Source: Acestrorhynchus altus (taxonomy: Eukaryota > Chordata > Actinopteri > Characiformes > Acestrorhynchidae). Taken from it: a stretch of 64,000 bases of DNA. Under the pieces are notes generated by a model, which worked only from the letters and a program-made list of their open reading frames with translations, was not told the DNA's origin and ran no database searches. How positions within the stretch are numbered: position 1 is the first letter of the stretch; every line of letters begins with the position of its first letter. Below, piece after piece: positions 51,653-63,403 of this stretch. The stretch spans positions 20,071,392 to 20,135,391 of the forward strand of contig CM067506.1 in NCBI GenBank assembly GCA_034509495.1, given 5' to 3'. Both the position numbers and the translations under genes were made by a program.

Positions 51653-54600
51653 ATAGACCTCTGTGTGACTGTGTGAAAGTATTTACTGCAAGCTGACTGT
51701 AGTTTGTTCTGTCACATTAGCTGTGACTCAGTCCCACATCTGGGCTCTGGACCGGCAGACGTTTCAGAGCATCATGATGAGATCCACTCAGGCCAGACAT
51801 GAGGAGTACTTCAGTTTCCTGCGCAGGTGCAAGCACAGCACACAAAAAAAACACACCTGTGTTTATTGATGTGGAATCGATCCCCATAATTACTACAGTT
51901 TTAGTGCTAATATAAATACATTTACACCAAAATAATGTTAAAAACATCACAAAGCTCTGAGTGGCTGAGCAGTTTAATGTTCCAAGCCTCACAGCTGCTT
52001 GGCATCACAAGTCGGAGTCAAGAGCAATGTAGATGGTAGATATGGTAGATAGTCCTTCCTGACCACATCACACACAGTATGATGCTGGCCAGCACAGGTG
52101 TCTATTAGTCATTGGACCCAGAGTTTTCCTCCATGCGTTGACTGCTCAGCAGTGAAGCATTGGTGGCAGTTCCAAAAGAGGCTGTGCTTGTCATCACCCT
52201 CCTAGTGCTGGCAGCATCGTATGTGACGGGGGAGAGTCCTAACGGAGTTGAGTAATTGAAATTAGGAGATTAAAATATACATCACATAAAGTGAACAACA
52301 TTAATTGTCTTGTTTCTAATCCCTCGGTCAAGGGGATTTATTTCACAAAACTAACAGTCAGTTTTTGAAAATGGTGTTGGAAGCAGGACAAATGGTCAAA
52401 GAAAGAATCCCAGCCACTTGGACAGGGGCCAAATTGTGATAACTGGATGACTGGGACAGAGTATCTCCAAAACAGCAGGTCTTCTAGGATGCTCCCAATA
52501 TGCAGTGGTTAGTACCTACCAAAAGGGCACCAAGAAAAGACAACCAATAAAACTGCCATGATCATGGACACTCAGGGTTCACTGATGCCTGTGGGAGGTA
52601 GTCTGTTTGGCCTGATTCCACAGAAAACCTGCTGTAGTACAGATTTCAGAAAAAGTTACTCCTGACTTGTTAAATTCATGCCTCGAAAGGTCAGAAAACT
52701 TTTGGTGGATAAGGGATAATTATAAAATATTAGGCCGGTAGTTTTAAGGTTATGGCTGTTCAGTATCTGTTCAATTTTAGTTAACATTGATAAAAGAACC
52801 AAGTTACACTTTTGTTGTTCAGAGTAGCTGCTCATATGTCTACTGAGACTGTGTATAGTGCTATCAACAAAAACATGTTTTATATATGTAGTCATACATG
52901 TATAAGAAGTATTAAACTTATTAATTAAAACATACTGAAACATTTTTTCTGTAGTGTGTCTTTACTGAAAGATCTTCCAGAGGAGAAGCTTGCCAAAATT
53001 GTTGACTGTCTGGAAATTGTAAGTGTATTGTCCTTTTATCTTTTTGATGTCTTTCTGTGCTAATAGTGTAATGGTGCTTGACTGAGTGATTCAAATAGTT
53101 TTATGTTCATTGTAGGATTATTTTGATAAAGGAGAGTACATTATCCGTGAGGGTGAGGAAGGAAACACTTTCTTCATCATAGCTAAAGGAGAGGTAAGAG
53201 GCCTCTAAGAATGAAGCACTCTGTACATTATAATGATGCAGGTTCACCTGTACAGTGTTTCAGAAATGTCTACATTTACAAAAAATGTCCTCATATGTTC
53301 TCTTGTACTACTGTAAAATGACATGAGACTGTATGCTTCAGTGCAAACATAGAGCTATAGGTGGGCAATCTGACAATATTGTTGTATCAGGATAAATTAT
53401 GCTATTGTGATTCACTTTTCTGAACATAGGGTAAATGTCATTAATGCAGAATAAAACAGTGTGCTGCAAATATTTTATAAAAAAATGTTGTTCTAAGTTT
53501 GGAGTCATATTTAGATAGCATATTTTAAACTGATTCTGGTGCGTTTTGTGAAAATTGCAATGAAAATTTGATAAATGATAAATATTGTGCATTGTGAAAA
53601 TGTTTTTACATATCGTAATACAATGTTCTTACCATATCGTCCACCCCTAGTTCAAGTCTGTTTTTGGACAGGTTTCAGTAACCCAGAGCACAGAGGGCTA
53701 TCCTGAACCTCTGGAGATTAAGACCCTGGGTGTGGGAGATTATTTTGGAGAAAAAGCTCTCATAAGGTTTGGATCTTTATTTTCTTGTCACTAGTATTAA
53801 TTAAGGCTTTGCAATGAATCCTTTATTAGTCAAGGTCAGTATATTGAGATCTACCAAACTAATATTGCAGAAGGCTACAAAATGCAAATGATCCCTTGTT
53901 ATTATTTACATAATGAGCAAAATAGTCACCCTCAGAGCTAGAGGAAGGAAAGTTGGGAGGACTAATTACTAATATATATTAAAAAGTCACCTTAACTTTA
54001 TATTAGTATATTGTTATGGACAGGTGAGCTGTTCTAATAATTTGTGTGCTTTACCAGTAATTTTGTGCTTTACTAGTAATTTACTAATGAGGAAAATGGT
54101 AATGCTAAATCATTCCCATTATGTACTGTGAAAATTGGCTTGCTTCTTACTTCATGTGGTAACAGACAATTAAACTGCCTAAATTGAACACTATTAAAAT
54201 CATGAGAAAGAGACCAAACAAGTTTGATTTTTAAAAGTCTTGCTGTCAAAACACATCAGTGCAAAACAAACTTTTTCCAGAGACCACAGAGAAAAATACA
54301 GGTCAAAGTTGAATTATTTGGACACAGTAACAGAAGACATGTTGGACACAGCAATAAAACACAGCACAAGAACCTCATACCAACTGAAGCCTGAAGAGCT
54401 TTCAGTTATAGAAACCACTATGAAATCTTTATTGTATCAGAGGGGCTTGAGGAAAATGTACACGCCTGTACAAAAACTACAGCATCACATAGCTGAAAAA
54501 AAAATCTTTTTTTCCAGTCAGTGTCAAAGACTGATTATAGCATCTAATTGATAATATTTTACTTTTATTTTACTTTTTCATCACATTTTTTCACACCACT

Positions 54601-57600
54601 GTGTTTAGGCTGCATATACCTAGTTCAATTGCTTGTTACCACATTTTAGGTTGAACCAACAAACCACATTTTGCAGTATTTATCCCAAGTTCTGCTAAAT
54701 CACACAGATATGATATTGTGTAATTAAATGGTTCATGTAATCCCATAGAAATGATCATATTTTCACCACATTTCATTATTAAACAATCAAGGACTATTAA
54801 ACATATATTCTCAAGGATTCTCACAGTTGCATTGTGTAACAATAATTTCACAGTAGTAGTACTTTGTCCATATCCTGCTCCCTGTTATGATTATACAGAG
54901 CCTGCATTTCACCCTTCAACACTACTTCAGCTCAATACTCGGTGATCTGAGAGGGCTGTTTTCAAGGCTTTGTTCAGTTTTATTTTGTTTGCCATGTTCA
55001 GTGGTTGGGTTGAGTGCTGTTTGCTGAGAGGGCTCTTTCTGAGAGCTTCTCTATGAAAGAATGTGGGTGGAGGAATGCTAGTCATGAGCGAATTAATTTT
55101 ATCACACTGTGCCATTGTCTACATGCCTTGCTAGCTCACATAGACAACAATAGGCATCTGATTATTCATTATCTTATATGCAAACTTACTAATGCATGGT
55201 TCTTCTTACAGTGAAGATGTCCGTTCAGCTAACATCATTGCAAAGGAGAACGACACACAGTGTTTGGTAGTGGACAGAGAGTAAGTAAAATTGTCAACAC
55301 ATGCTTATTAATCTCTACATACACTTCTGATTCAGCGCAGTCACCTGACCCTGTCCACTGGCTTCCCACAGCAACTTTAATCAAATGGTGGGGACATATG
55401 AGGAACTACAAGCATACCTGCGAGAGTATGTGGAGCAGCTCTCTATTAGTGATGAGAGGAGGAATGCAGTGTAAGCACCATATTTACACACACTCAGACA
55501 CCACACTAGAACTGGACATCAAATTGTTACCTAATTGTTATTAAATATGGTTACCTCAACATAGTTTAACAGTTTTGAGAAAAAAAATATTTGCAAAACC
55601 TTGCAGTTGCATCTAATGAGAAAAGCCACAAATCCACACTAATGTTTTCTTCATTATGGAGTAGTGCTGGTACTAATGACCTCAAATCAATATCATGATG
55701 AATTGGGCATTTTTCCATGATTATGATTCATTAATGATTATTTTAATGAAAGCTCATTTGTGATCACAATTCAAAAAGGTAGTACTGTTTTACTGTTAAC
55801 CATTATGGCTTATAGTTAATGAAAATCAAAATATTAGAACATTTTTATTCAAATTTGAATAGATTACTAATCATAGTAGCACTAATGAAGCAATGAAATA
55901 CACTTGAGTAACTACAAACACCCACAAAGCCCCAAATGTTATGGTGTCTTAAATTGTCAGGCAATATAAGTGCTTTAATTTCTGTGCCCTAAAACCTAAA
56001 TGTATTAAAAACAATACCCTTTACCTAAACCAGAGAACATTTAGCACTGGTTTAAATAAATAAAAATATCTTAAAGGTTTTGTATTTCCCATAATAGATG
56101 ATATATATTTAGACTTTTGTATGTAAAATATATCAAAAAGTGAGTATTCTAGAAGGCTCTGATTGGCTTATGAGTGTTGTGAAGCTTTATTGTCATGGTT
56201 AAAGTGACAAAAGTATTATTCTAAAGAGGTCTTTCTACAATGCTCTTACTACATCACCTAGGCCTAGCAAACCTGTTCTGAAAATTTCAATTACAATTTT
56301 AATTGTCCTTCAAAACTGTTGTATTGCATGTGCATTGTGGCTCTGTAGGACGCAGTCGCCATTGCTTGAGTGTGGTCCAGAGGTAGTTGAGCTGCGCAGT
56401 CTGCGGGAAAAGGCTGCAAGCTTGTCCAGCTGCTCATTCCTGCAGCAGCTACACATTGTTGCCACACTAGGCATGGGAGGCTTTGGCCGAGTGGAGCTGG
56501 TGAGCACCATTCTAAAGACAGTAACTTAAGAAGTTATGTAAGTTGTGAAGTTAGTCAGGATAACAAGAATGTGTTGACTCATAAAATTGTATTGCAGTTA
56601 AATTCATGTTTGCTTGTTTGTGCCATATCTCAGGTGAAACTTAAAAATGAAGATACCACTTTTGCTTTGAAGTGCATTAAAAAGAAGCACATTGTGGACA
56701 CTAGGCAGCAAGAACATATCTACTCAGAAAAGAACATCCTACAGCAGACCAACTGCAACTTTATTGTCAGGTCAGTTTCATTAGATGTTGTTGAATTTGT
56801 GCAAAAACATTCTTAAAAATGATAACTTTAGAAGAAAAGGGAAATACTTGAGCTTTGAATAGAAATTATATTAAATATTTTATTTCAAGTGATTTTGGAC
56901 TTTTCATTCAGTGATAATGAAATGTTACTGACTACTTAAATTATCTGTTTTTATTTTATATATTATTTAACAGATTATTTCTTTTTTATATATTTATTTT
57001 AGATAAAATGTAGACAGTATTATAAATTGCTGACACTTATATGTATCCTTCTTGTATAACCTTCCTTGGGTTGAATAACCATACTTAATTAAGTCTATGA
57101 AAGCATTGCATAACAACATTAACATTCTTAATGCTGCTGATGAGCTTGATTTACATTTGAAAATATGTGGCTTTTCTAGGCTGAGTTGGATGAGCTACCT
57201 TTGACCTTAAGATGCTTAAAGTATTGTTATTCTTTAGGACAAAGAGGCCCCAATGTACATATACTGTAAATGTTAAGAGTAGCGGATGCAGGTGACAGAA
57301 CCTTTTGGAGGTTGCTAAGGAACAACCTGAAGAATTTAGGCCTCATTTGCTTTTTGAACAGGAGTGTACACTAGCTGGATATTTGCTACAAGTTTGCAGA
57401 CATTTTCAGATGAAACTGAGAGGTCAGTTTACTGTAAGCAAGTATATCAGTCTTTCTGTGTGTTTTAGACGGGCTGTCTTAGAAAAAACAAAACTAAAAA
57501 AATACATTTTTCATTACAACGAGTTTGTGTTTCATGTGTCAGATTGTTCCGGACATTTCGGGATGATAAATATGTTTACATGCTGCTCGAGGTCTGTCTT

Positions 57601-60600
57601 GGTGGCGAGTTATGGAGTGTACTAAGGGACATGTGAGTGTAGGTTATGTTTATACTCCACCAAACTCATTGTTACCATTATTCTTTATTAGGAAAACAGT
57701 AACTTGATTACAGTAATATTTATTGACAGTCATTTTTCAGATATCATTTTATTTTCTAATCTATTTATAAGAATGTAATCTAAATTACAAAATAAAATTC
57801 TCTCACTTATTTTGTCTGTTATTTAGGAGTTTCTTTGAAGAGGCCACAGCTCGGTTCTGTATTGGTTGTGTACTGGAGGCCTTTGATTACCTTCATGGAA
57901 TGGGTATTATTTACAGAGACTTAAAGCCAGAGAATCTACTCCTGGATGCAGATGGCTACGTGAAAATGGTCATTTTATAATATTTAATTTACATTTATAA
58001 TAATTAATTGCATGATTATAGCTTTTTTTTTTGCTGTATACTCATTCTGTTCAGTCTTCTTAACTTGTACTTTATATTAGTTTGAACTGTCTAATGAAAA
58101 TATATTACATATAGGCACAGTGATACACAACAGATATGTACTGCCTTGTGTGCTTGTATTTTTCTATCTATATATTTTATGTTTCCAGACTGATTTTGGG
58201 TTTGCTAAGATAATTGGTTTAGGAAAGAAAACATGGACATTCTGTGGAACTCCAGAGTATGTGGCCCCTGAGGTTATTATGAATAAAGGCCATGATTTTG
58301 GAGCTGACTGTTGGTCCCTAGGCATCCTCGTTTTTGAGCTCCTCACTGGGAGGTAGGCATTTTTGTGAGTATGGAAACATCCTTAAATTGGTAGCTCAGC
58401 AAAACAAATAGAAATACTTTTCCTGTGTTTGGTGTCTGAAGTCTTTGGGTTTAGTTCAAATGCTAACAAGTAAAGCAAGTTAACACATAATGAAATCTTA
58501 ATGATGTTGTGTCTGAGTTCCGCTTTACTTTTGTAATGGAGCTTTGAGGCTAATGTGTCTAATAAGTAATGGATGCTCATGAAAATGTGTAAACCATGTT
58601 TAAAAAATATTTACAAATGATGAAGGAACAATACTTCAACATTCATACCTCAAGGTGCCCTTGAGCAAAGAATGTAATCACCAGGGCTGGGCTGAGGTCG
58701 CTATCAACCACTCCAAGTGTGCACTTATATCTTCAGTTTAGTACTATGAGTTCACTGCCACTGACCAGTTAAATGCAGAGGTTAAGTTTTGTTGTTTCCT
58801 GTGTTTCTAATTCTTCTAATTCCAAGCTAATTTGAGATTACTTAACAACTCTCTGTGGTTGTTAAGTAGTTAAAAGGTTACACAGTACAAATTACTAGAG
58901 CATGGTACTTGCCTTCATGTATATGATGTCTACGCAGGAATTAATAGACTATCATTATGTACATTATATAATATTACATAGTGTCCATGATGTTGCTTCA
59001 GTTCAAAGTGACAATGGTACAACACTGATAACATTTAGTTACATCAGTGTTGCAGCCAACATAGAGCTACCAGTGTACTATGTTCATATATTAATTCAAA
59101 GCAATCATATTTTATATTAAATACATACAAAGTTATGGATTGCGGTGCATGAAATCAGAAAATCCCATCTTAAATTATTAAAATATGTGTTCAAAATTGA
59201 AACAAATAACAGCCTGAAATATGTCACTTTAAATGTCATGAATACAAAATGTATGCCAGTTTTCATTTTCAAATTATATTGTGAACAGAAATTCTGTATA
59301 AAACGAAAAGACAAAAGCTTAATTAAACCAAATATTTTTTGACTGTTAAGAGGAAAATTGTTTCAGTTTGATTTGTGTTGCTGAACTATCACCTCAAGAT
59401 GATCCAGCCAACCCTCTGTCTAATGCATGGTTGAATAGATCAGAACTAAGTGTGTTTTGTTTATGCTGTCTGATATAGCTCCATATGTTCCGTTCTGCCC
59501 TGTACTGTAACTGACAAGCATGTTTGACAGTCAGCGCCACATCCAACAATAGGCTGCCTCTTAGGGCACGGTTGACAGCCATGATGCATCAAAGTGTATT
59601 ACCATGGAAACAGGCTGAAAAAAATGCATTTGGCATTAGAGATTTAAAATGTAGGCCTAATAGACATTTGTATAGGTTGGTTAGCACAGAATGGGTAACA
59701 ACACCACCTTCTCAATTGCAGATTAGGCATTGGTTTCCTGACTGGGTGCATCACCTTATACCAATAAGAGCCCATGGGCAAAATTCCTATCACTGCATTC
59801 ATTCACCTACTTGTGTTTCATGATTGAAATGTTTAGTCACTCTGATTAGGAGCAGCAGCTAAATGCTGAAAATGTAAATGTAATTGTGGTACAGTTACAC
59901 TATATGTCCAAATGTTTGGATATTTGCATGCATTCAGCTACTTTCAATTATACCCATTGCTGACACAGATGTGCAAATGCACATAGACAACCAGTCTACA
60001 TCCTGTAGAGAATTGACAATAGAATAGGACTCTTTGGAGCAGAACCTATTGGCACCATGTCTTATACCAATTGTAGGCTAGTTGTGTAGTTTTATGGGGT
60101 GAGGTGGTGATCATTCCCTATATTGACCTACCAATACTCTTGTTGCTGAATGCAATCATTTCCTCACAGTAATGTTCCAAAATCTAGTAGAAAGTAGAGA
60201 TAGTAAGTACTTTACTTACACTACTCATACACTACTTTTCATACCCTTCTTTTTTTTTTTAAATATCCTTCTTTTTAAGTGATAGTACTACCCTGGGAAT
60301 AATGCCTTTATCCCCTCAAAATGATTTTGCCCCCAAAAAAGTTTGGAAAAGAAAGCTGCCCATGGTGCCCAGACACGCTGATAAACATGAAGTGTTGCAA
60401 AAACATTCAACATATTGGAAGGACTTTCAAAAGAAGTACCACTAAGCATCTGATTAGCAGTGTAAACTGAATATACCAATCGTTATGCAGAGTGTGATAG
60501 CTACTGTGGTTTATTCTAAGTTAACCTGTGACCTTTTTCTTATTGTATTTGATGTTTAAATCTATCTTTTGTAACATGTGACTCTTCCATCTTTCCTCCT

Positions 60601-63403
60601 AGCCCTCCATTCTCAGGGGCAGATCCTATCAAGATCTACACTATGGTGCTCCATGGCATAGAAAAAGTGGACATTCCCAAAAGGATCAGCAAGCGTCCAG
60701 AGGATTTGGTCAGGAGACTCTGCAAGTAAGTAATCTATGGCATTCAAGTGTGTTAGTGTGACACTGTATATTCAAGCATTGCTTTGAATTTACATTTTTC
60801 ACCTGCTTACCTGAGCACCCATTACAGACATAATCATTCACTAGGGGTCACAGGCTGTATAATCTCTATAGAAAAGCATTGTCAGTTGAATTGAGCACTA
60901 TTGAACACTACATATGTATTGATGGCCTTTGCTCAATACTTTGTTGAAGCACCTTTGGTAGTAATTACAGCTTCAAGTCTTTTTGGGTATGATGCTACAA
61001 GCTTGGCACACCTGTTTTTATGAAGTTTCTGCCATTCTTCTCTACAGAACTTTGTGACATCAAATGGATGCGGAGTGTTGGTGCACAGCCATTTTTAGAT
61101 ATCTCCAGAGATGTTCAGTCAGGTTCAAGTCCGGGCTCTGGCTGAGCCACTCGAGGACATTCACAGATTTGTCCCAAAGTCACGCCTTTGTTATCTTGGC
61201 TGTGTGCTTAGGGTCGTTGTCCTGTTGGAAGATAAACCTTCATCCCAGTCTGAGGTCCAGAGTGCTCTGGAGCAGGTTATCATCAACTATGTCTCTGTAC
61301 ATCGCTGCAGTCTTCATTCCCTTTACCTTGACTAGTCTCACAGTTCCTGCTGCAGAAAAACACAGCATGATGCTGCCACCACCATGTAGGAATGGTTTTG
61401 GCTAGGTGATGAGCAGTCCCTGGTTTACTCCAAACAATCTTTTTGTTTCTTATGGCCTGAGCCCAACTCCCGATGGGCTGTCATGTGCCTTCTTCTGTCT
61501 GGCCACTCCACCATACATACCTGATTGTTGGGTGCTTTAGAAATGGCTGTCCTTCTGTAAGGTTCTCCTCTCTCCACAGAGAAATGTTGGAGCTCTGTCC
61601 GAGCTCTGATTACTGAGTTTGGCCAGCTGTATGAAGAGTCCTGGTGGTTCAAAACTTCTTCCATTTACGGATGATGGAGGTCACTCTGCTCAATGGGACC
61701 TTCAGTGCCGCAGAAGTTTTTATCTACCCTTCCCCAGTTCTGTGCTTCAAAACCTTTCTCACTTGTAGAATATGTGTAAAATATTGGCAGAAAAAAATAT
61801 GGAATAAAGCTGTAACATGAAATGTGCAGAAAGTGAAGTGATGTGAATAATTTCTGGATGCACTGTACCTACAGAATAGTCCGCATGCTCAATGCCATGC
61901 ATCAGCAAAAGGGGTATAAAGTCCTAAGTACTGGGAAGTGGATTTATGTTCTCTGTAGTGAAACGGCACCATTAGATACCTTTGGGATGAGTTAGAGTGG
62001 TATTCAGAACTAATAATTTTCACAAGTACCCATCTTTTTTTTCTGTAGCAGGACCAAGATAAAAGCAATATAAGAGTATCAGCTTCTTAATTTAGAGATA
62101 GTTCATACTTCATTGTAGGAATTTAAAGTAGCAATGTGTCCTTTTTCCTCACAAGAAGAAAATACCTTTTTAGTTTTATCTGTTTAGTTATGTCACCTCC
62201 ATTCCTCAGTTCAAATGAAGACCTATTATCCATGTTTAAATATGTTAAGAATGTCATATGACTGTGTGTAGATTGACATGTTCTAATACATGTTTGTACT
62301 AGGAAACATTTGAGGTTGTACTGAAATGTTGAAATTATACACAGAATGCTGTTGAATATGGTAATTTAATTGTAGCTCTGTTCTTTTTTGTCTACAGGCT
62401 CAATCCTGCAGAAAGACTTGGCAATAAGAAAAATGGCATCATTGACATCAAGAAACATAAGTAGGACATGTTCTTTCTAGCAAAACAAAATGTGGCATGA
62501 GATTATTAGAGATGCTCTCGCAATCTTGCTCTCGCAATTGTGTGTTGGCTACAGTGCCCCAGTGGCTCCCTTTTATTCTGCCCACTAATCCTAACAGCAT
62601 TTCTACAACAATTCTTTAGCATTTTTCATTATGTTATAAAGCTTTATTATATGTTTTTATAAATAAAATTGTCAAAAGCAGACCAAGAGCACATTCAGAG
62701 GGAAAACAATTAGTGGTCAGAATGAGACACACAGCTGTTGCTGTCAGACATCAGCAGAGCAGTGGAGCTGCAAACAACAGGGTGACATTGATGCACTTGA
62801 GTGGTGTGTTACCAGCCATCAGAGCAACAGTGCCTGAAATACATGCCCTCTGGGCAAATCAAAAGCAAACAAACAGGATCATAAATTTACTATGAAGTTA
62901 TATCAAAACTGCGCTACAAACATATAACGTGATGATAAATAGTAACCAAAACATGAATACTATCCAGTGGTACACAGTGTCCTTTGTAGCATATGATGAA
63001 TATGATGCTAATCAGAACACGTGACCTGTATGTGTGCTGCTGATTGTCATAAATATGTATGTTTGGTGGAAAATGTATACTTGATGACTAATGTCGAGCA
63101 TTATTGTAAACCTTCTGAGAGCCTCAGTATTAGTATTTTAGTTATTTGAGTATCAGATCTTGTGCGTAAGTAGTCTAGGGCATATCTGTCCACTCACATC
63201 TTTTGTTCATCATCCAGTCATCCAATATGTATCATTGTAGTGTTCTAGTGTTTTACATATTATTTGTCTGTCTAGGGCATCACATGCTCACTATAGTAAA
63301 GAGGGTTAGTGCATTTAATTGCTTCTACTCTCAAAGGTGGTTTCAGGGTTTCAACTGGGAGGGATTGAGACGGAGGAAACTGACATCTCCCCTGAAGAGA
63401 GAG
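46794..63403 (+). CDS. prkg2-like: cGMP-dependent protein kinase, type II-like, 3'-partial
   Basis: This Ser/Thr kinase is activated by cGMP and acts at membranes. Seventeen coding exons: 46794-47257, 50642-50808, 50909-51022, 51721-51826, 52955-53018, 53116-53193, 53672-53766, 55212-55280, 55372-55470, 56349-56499, 56634-56770, 57543-57632, 57827-57968, 58189-58352, 60603-60725, 62398-62460, 63337-63403. Joined they give 731 codons in one frame. Residue numbers match mammalian PRKG2: Lys482 (FALK), Asp576 (YRDLKPEN), Asp594 (DFG), Thr609 (TWTFCGTPE). The start is set by MGNGS, the PRKG2 myristoylation signal. Expected order is present: coiled coil, GVSAEP, two cNMP domains, kinase, start of the AGC tail. 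The final exon, ending near SGWD in the family, is beyond the window. Closer to PRKG2 than PRKG1; it may be the fish-only paralogue prkg3, because PRKG2 is not next to COL13A1 in mammals. Confidence 0.93.
47412..48647 (+). mobile_element. Tc1-like transposon with IR/DR ends, 1.24 kb
   Basis: The outer ends CAGTGGAGGAAACAAGTATT and its inverted copy (ending TTATTTCCTCCACTG) are flanked by TA on both sides. An inner copy of each end lies at 47613-47640 (GAGGGAAATAAGTATTTGAT) and, inverted, at 48443-48475. Two direct repeats in each roughly 230-bp inverted end make the IR/DR layout known from fish Tc1 elements such as Sleeping Beauty. It sits in intron 1 of prkg2-like and contains a broken transposase. 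Confidence 0.85.
47739..48410 (+). pseudogene. Tc1-like transposase, broken
   Basis: It starts MGKTKELSKDVRDKIVDLHK, the conserved N-terminal DNA-binding start, then meets a stop (GCTTATTAA near 47810). A second frame, 47893-48240, carries RRCCGQMRP, VWRKKNAEFDPKNTIPT, GGGSIMFWGCFSSKGTGQ and LIDGKMNGAMYNKIL, the catalytic core text of Tc1 enzymes. Internal deletion and frame changes mean no active enzyme. Confidence 0.8.
50642..51826 (+). CDS. prkg2-like: prkg2-like exons 2-4: cNMP-binding domain A
   Basis: Residues 155-283. TKKLINEAIMNNDFLKKLEP begins the domain, IQEGEPGNYLYVLAEG is the first beta-barrel part, and FGELAILYNCKRTATVK is the phosphate-binding cassette, with Arg for the cyclic phosphate and the following Thr that favours cGMP. 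Exon 4 ends the domain with HIWALDRQTFQSIMMR and the helices leading to domain B. Confidence 0.93.
51584..51642. repeat. (TA)n microsatellite
   Basis: About 29 TA units plus a short CA run, in prkg2-like intron 3, about 75 bases before exon 4. Confidence 0.95.
51955..52275 (+). mobile_element. tRNA-derived SINE, copy 2
   Basis: Same family and orientation as 37973-38290: head AAGCTCTGAGTGGCTGAGCA, later AAAAGAGGCTGTGCTTGTCA, CACCCTCCTAGTG and a GAGTAATTGAAATTAGGAGA tail. The B box (CAAGTCGGAGTCAAG) is eroded. It contains a short internal TAGATGGTAGATATGGTAGA duplication. Located in prkg2-like intron 4. Confidence 0.6.
52360..52625 (+). mobile_element. Tc1/mariner-like transposase N-terminal fragment
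   Basis: The text GGGCCAAATTGTGATAACTG, then GACTGGGACAGAGTATCTCC and AAAACAGCAGGTCTTC translates as GQIVITG and LGQSISKTAGLLG, followed by VVSTYQKGT. This is the helix-turn-helix start of a fish Tc1-like transposase. The catalytic half and both ends are gone. In prkg2-like intron 4, 85 bases after a SINE. Confidence 0.6.
52955..55470 (+). CDS. prkg2-like: prkg2-like exons 5-9: cNMP-binding domain B
   Basis: Residues 284-418. VSLLKDLPEEKLAKIVDCLE and DYFDKGEYIIREGEEGNTFF start the domain. FGEKALISEDVRSANIIAKE is the cassette, with Arg-Ser at the cGMP-selecting place. LVVDRDNFNQMVGTYEELQ closes it. The order and spacing match PRKG2; the intron between exons 7 and 8 (1.4 kb) holds no recognisable gene. 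Confidence 0.93.
53355..53650. mobile_element. MITE abutting prkg2-like exon 7
   Basis: The left end CTATAGGTGGGCAATCTGAC and the right end ACCATATCGTCCACCCCTAG are inverted, imperfect copies (CTAGGGGTGGACGATATGG). About 296 bp, non-coding, hAT-like ends. Only 21 bases separate it from exon 7, so the branch point of that intron probably lies in or at the edge of the element. Confidence 0.55.
55730..55940. repeat. Degraded Tc1/mariner internal fragment
   Basis: Text such as CATTATGGCTTATAGTTAAT followed by GAAAATCAAAATATTAGAAC resembles the interior of the family whose ends form the MITE at 40829. In prkg2-like intron 9. Confidence 0.35.
56349..63403 (+). CDS. prkg2-like: prkg2-like exons 10-17: AGC kinase domain
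   Basis: Residues 419-731. Glycine loop GMGGFGRVE at 460-468, ATP lysine in FALK (482), IIYRDLKPEN with catalytic Asp576, TDFGFAK with Asp594, activation loop TWTFCGTPEYVAPE (Thr609), HDFGADCWSLGILVFELLTG, PPFSGADP and FQGFNWEGL at the start of the C-tail. The kinase appears active. Two small oddities: RDMSFFEE where the family has RDRGSF, and a weak donor GTCATT after codon 592. Confidence 0.93.
58648..58800. repeat. Dispersed repeat, fish type
   Basis: The text AAGGTGCCCTTGAGCAAAGA, CACTCCAAGTGTGCACTTAT and AGTTCACTGCCACTGACCAG, then TTAAATGCAGAGG is related to 45478-45590. In prkg2-like intron 14. Confidence 0.55.
59895..60180. mobile_element. Tc1/mariner-type non-autonomous fragment
   Basis: It starts CACTATATGTCCAAATGTTT, a version of the end at 30319, and continues with CAACCAGTCTACATCCTGTA-type text. 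No clear right end. In prkg2-like intron 14. Related internal text is at 61880-61995. Confidence 0.5.
60915..61865 (-). mobile_element. Degenerate Tc1-like transposon, antisense
   Basis: On the plus strand CAGGTTCAAGTCCGGGCTCT, TAGGGTCGTTGTCCTGTTGG, GCATGATGCTGCCACCACCA and TTCCATTTACGGATGATGGA are the complement of conserved Tc1 transposase codons. The right end, AATTTCTGGATGCACTG, is followed by TA. Transposase remnants run on the minus strand from about 61760 to 61030 with several breaks. It lies antisense in prkg2-like intron 15. Confidence 0.75.
61425..61664 (-). pseudogene. Tc1-like transposase fragment
   Basis: Read on the minus strand this frame includes SVERGEPYRRTAISKA, NQVCMVEWPDRR and RHMTAHRE. 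These match the N-terminal half of fish Tc1 transposases (SVERGEPSRRTAI, GLYGRVARR, RHMTARLEF). It is truncated and frameshifted at both sides, so not functional. Confidence 0.7.
61880..61995. repeat. Tc1/mariner-type internal fragment
   Basis: Text such as GGGGTATAAAGTCCTAAGTA and GGATTTATGTTCTCTGTAGT resembles the interior of the CACTATATG family. It directly follows the antisense Tc1 element. Confidence 0.35.

Noticed and set aside
54240..54551. Plus-strand open frame of 103 codons in prkg2-like intron 7
   Set aside because: I recognise no domain. The text (GAATTATTTGGACACAGTAA) looks like worn repeat sequence, and it is not in the kinase reading frame.
57305..57625. Open frame of 106 codons overlapping prkg2-like exon 12
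   Set aside because: It is in a different frame from the kinase; the kinase frame (LFRTFRDDKYVYMLLE) with its own acceptor is clearly the coding one.
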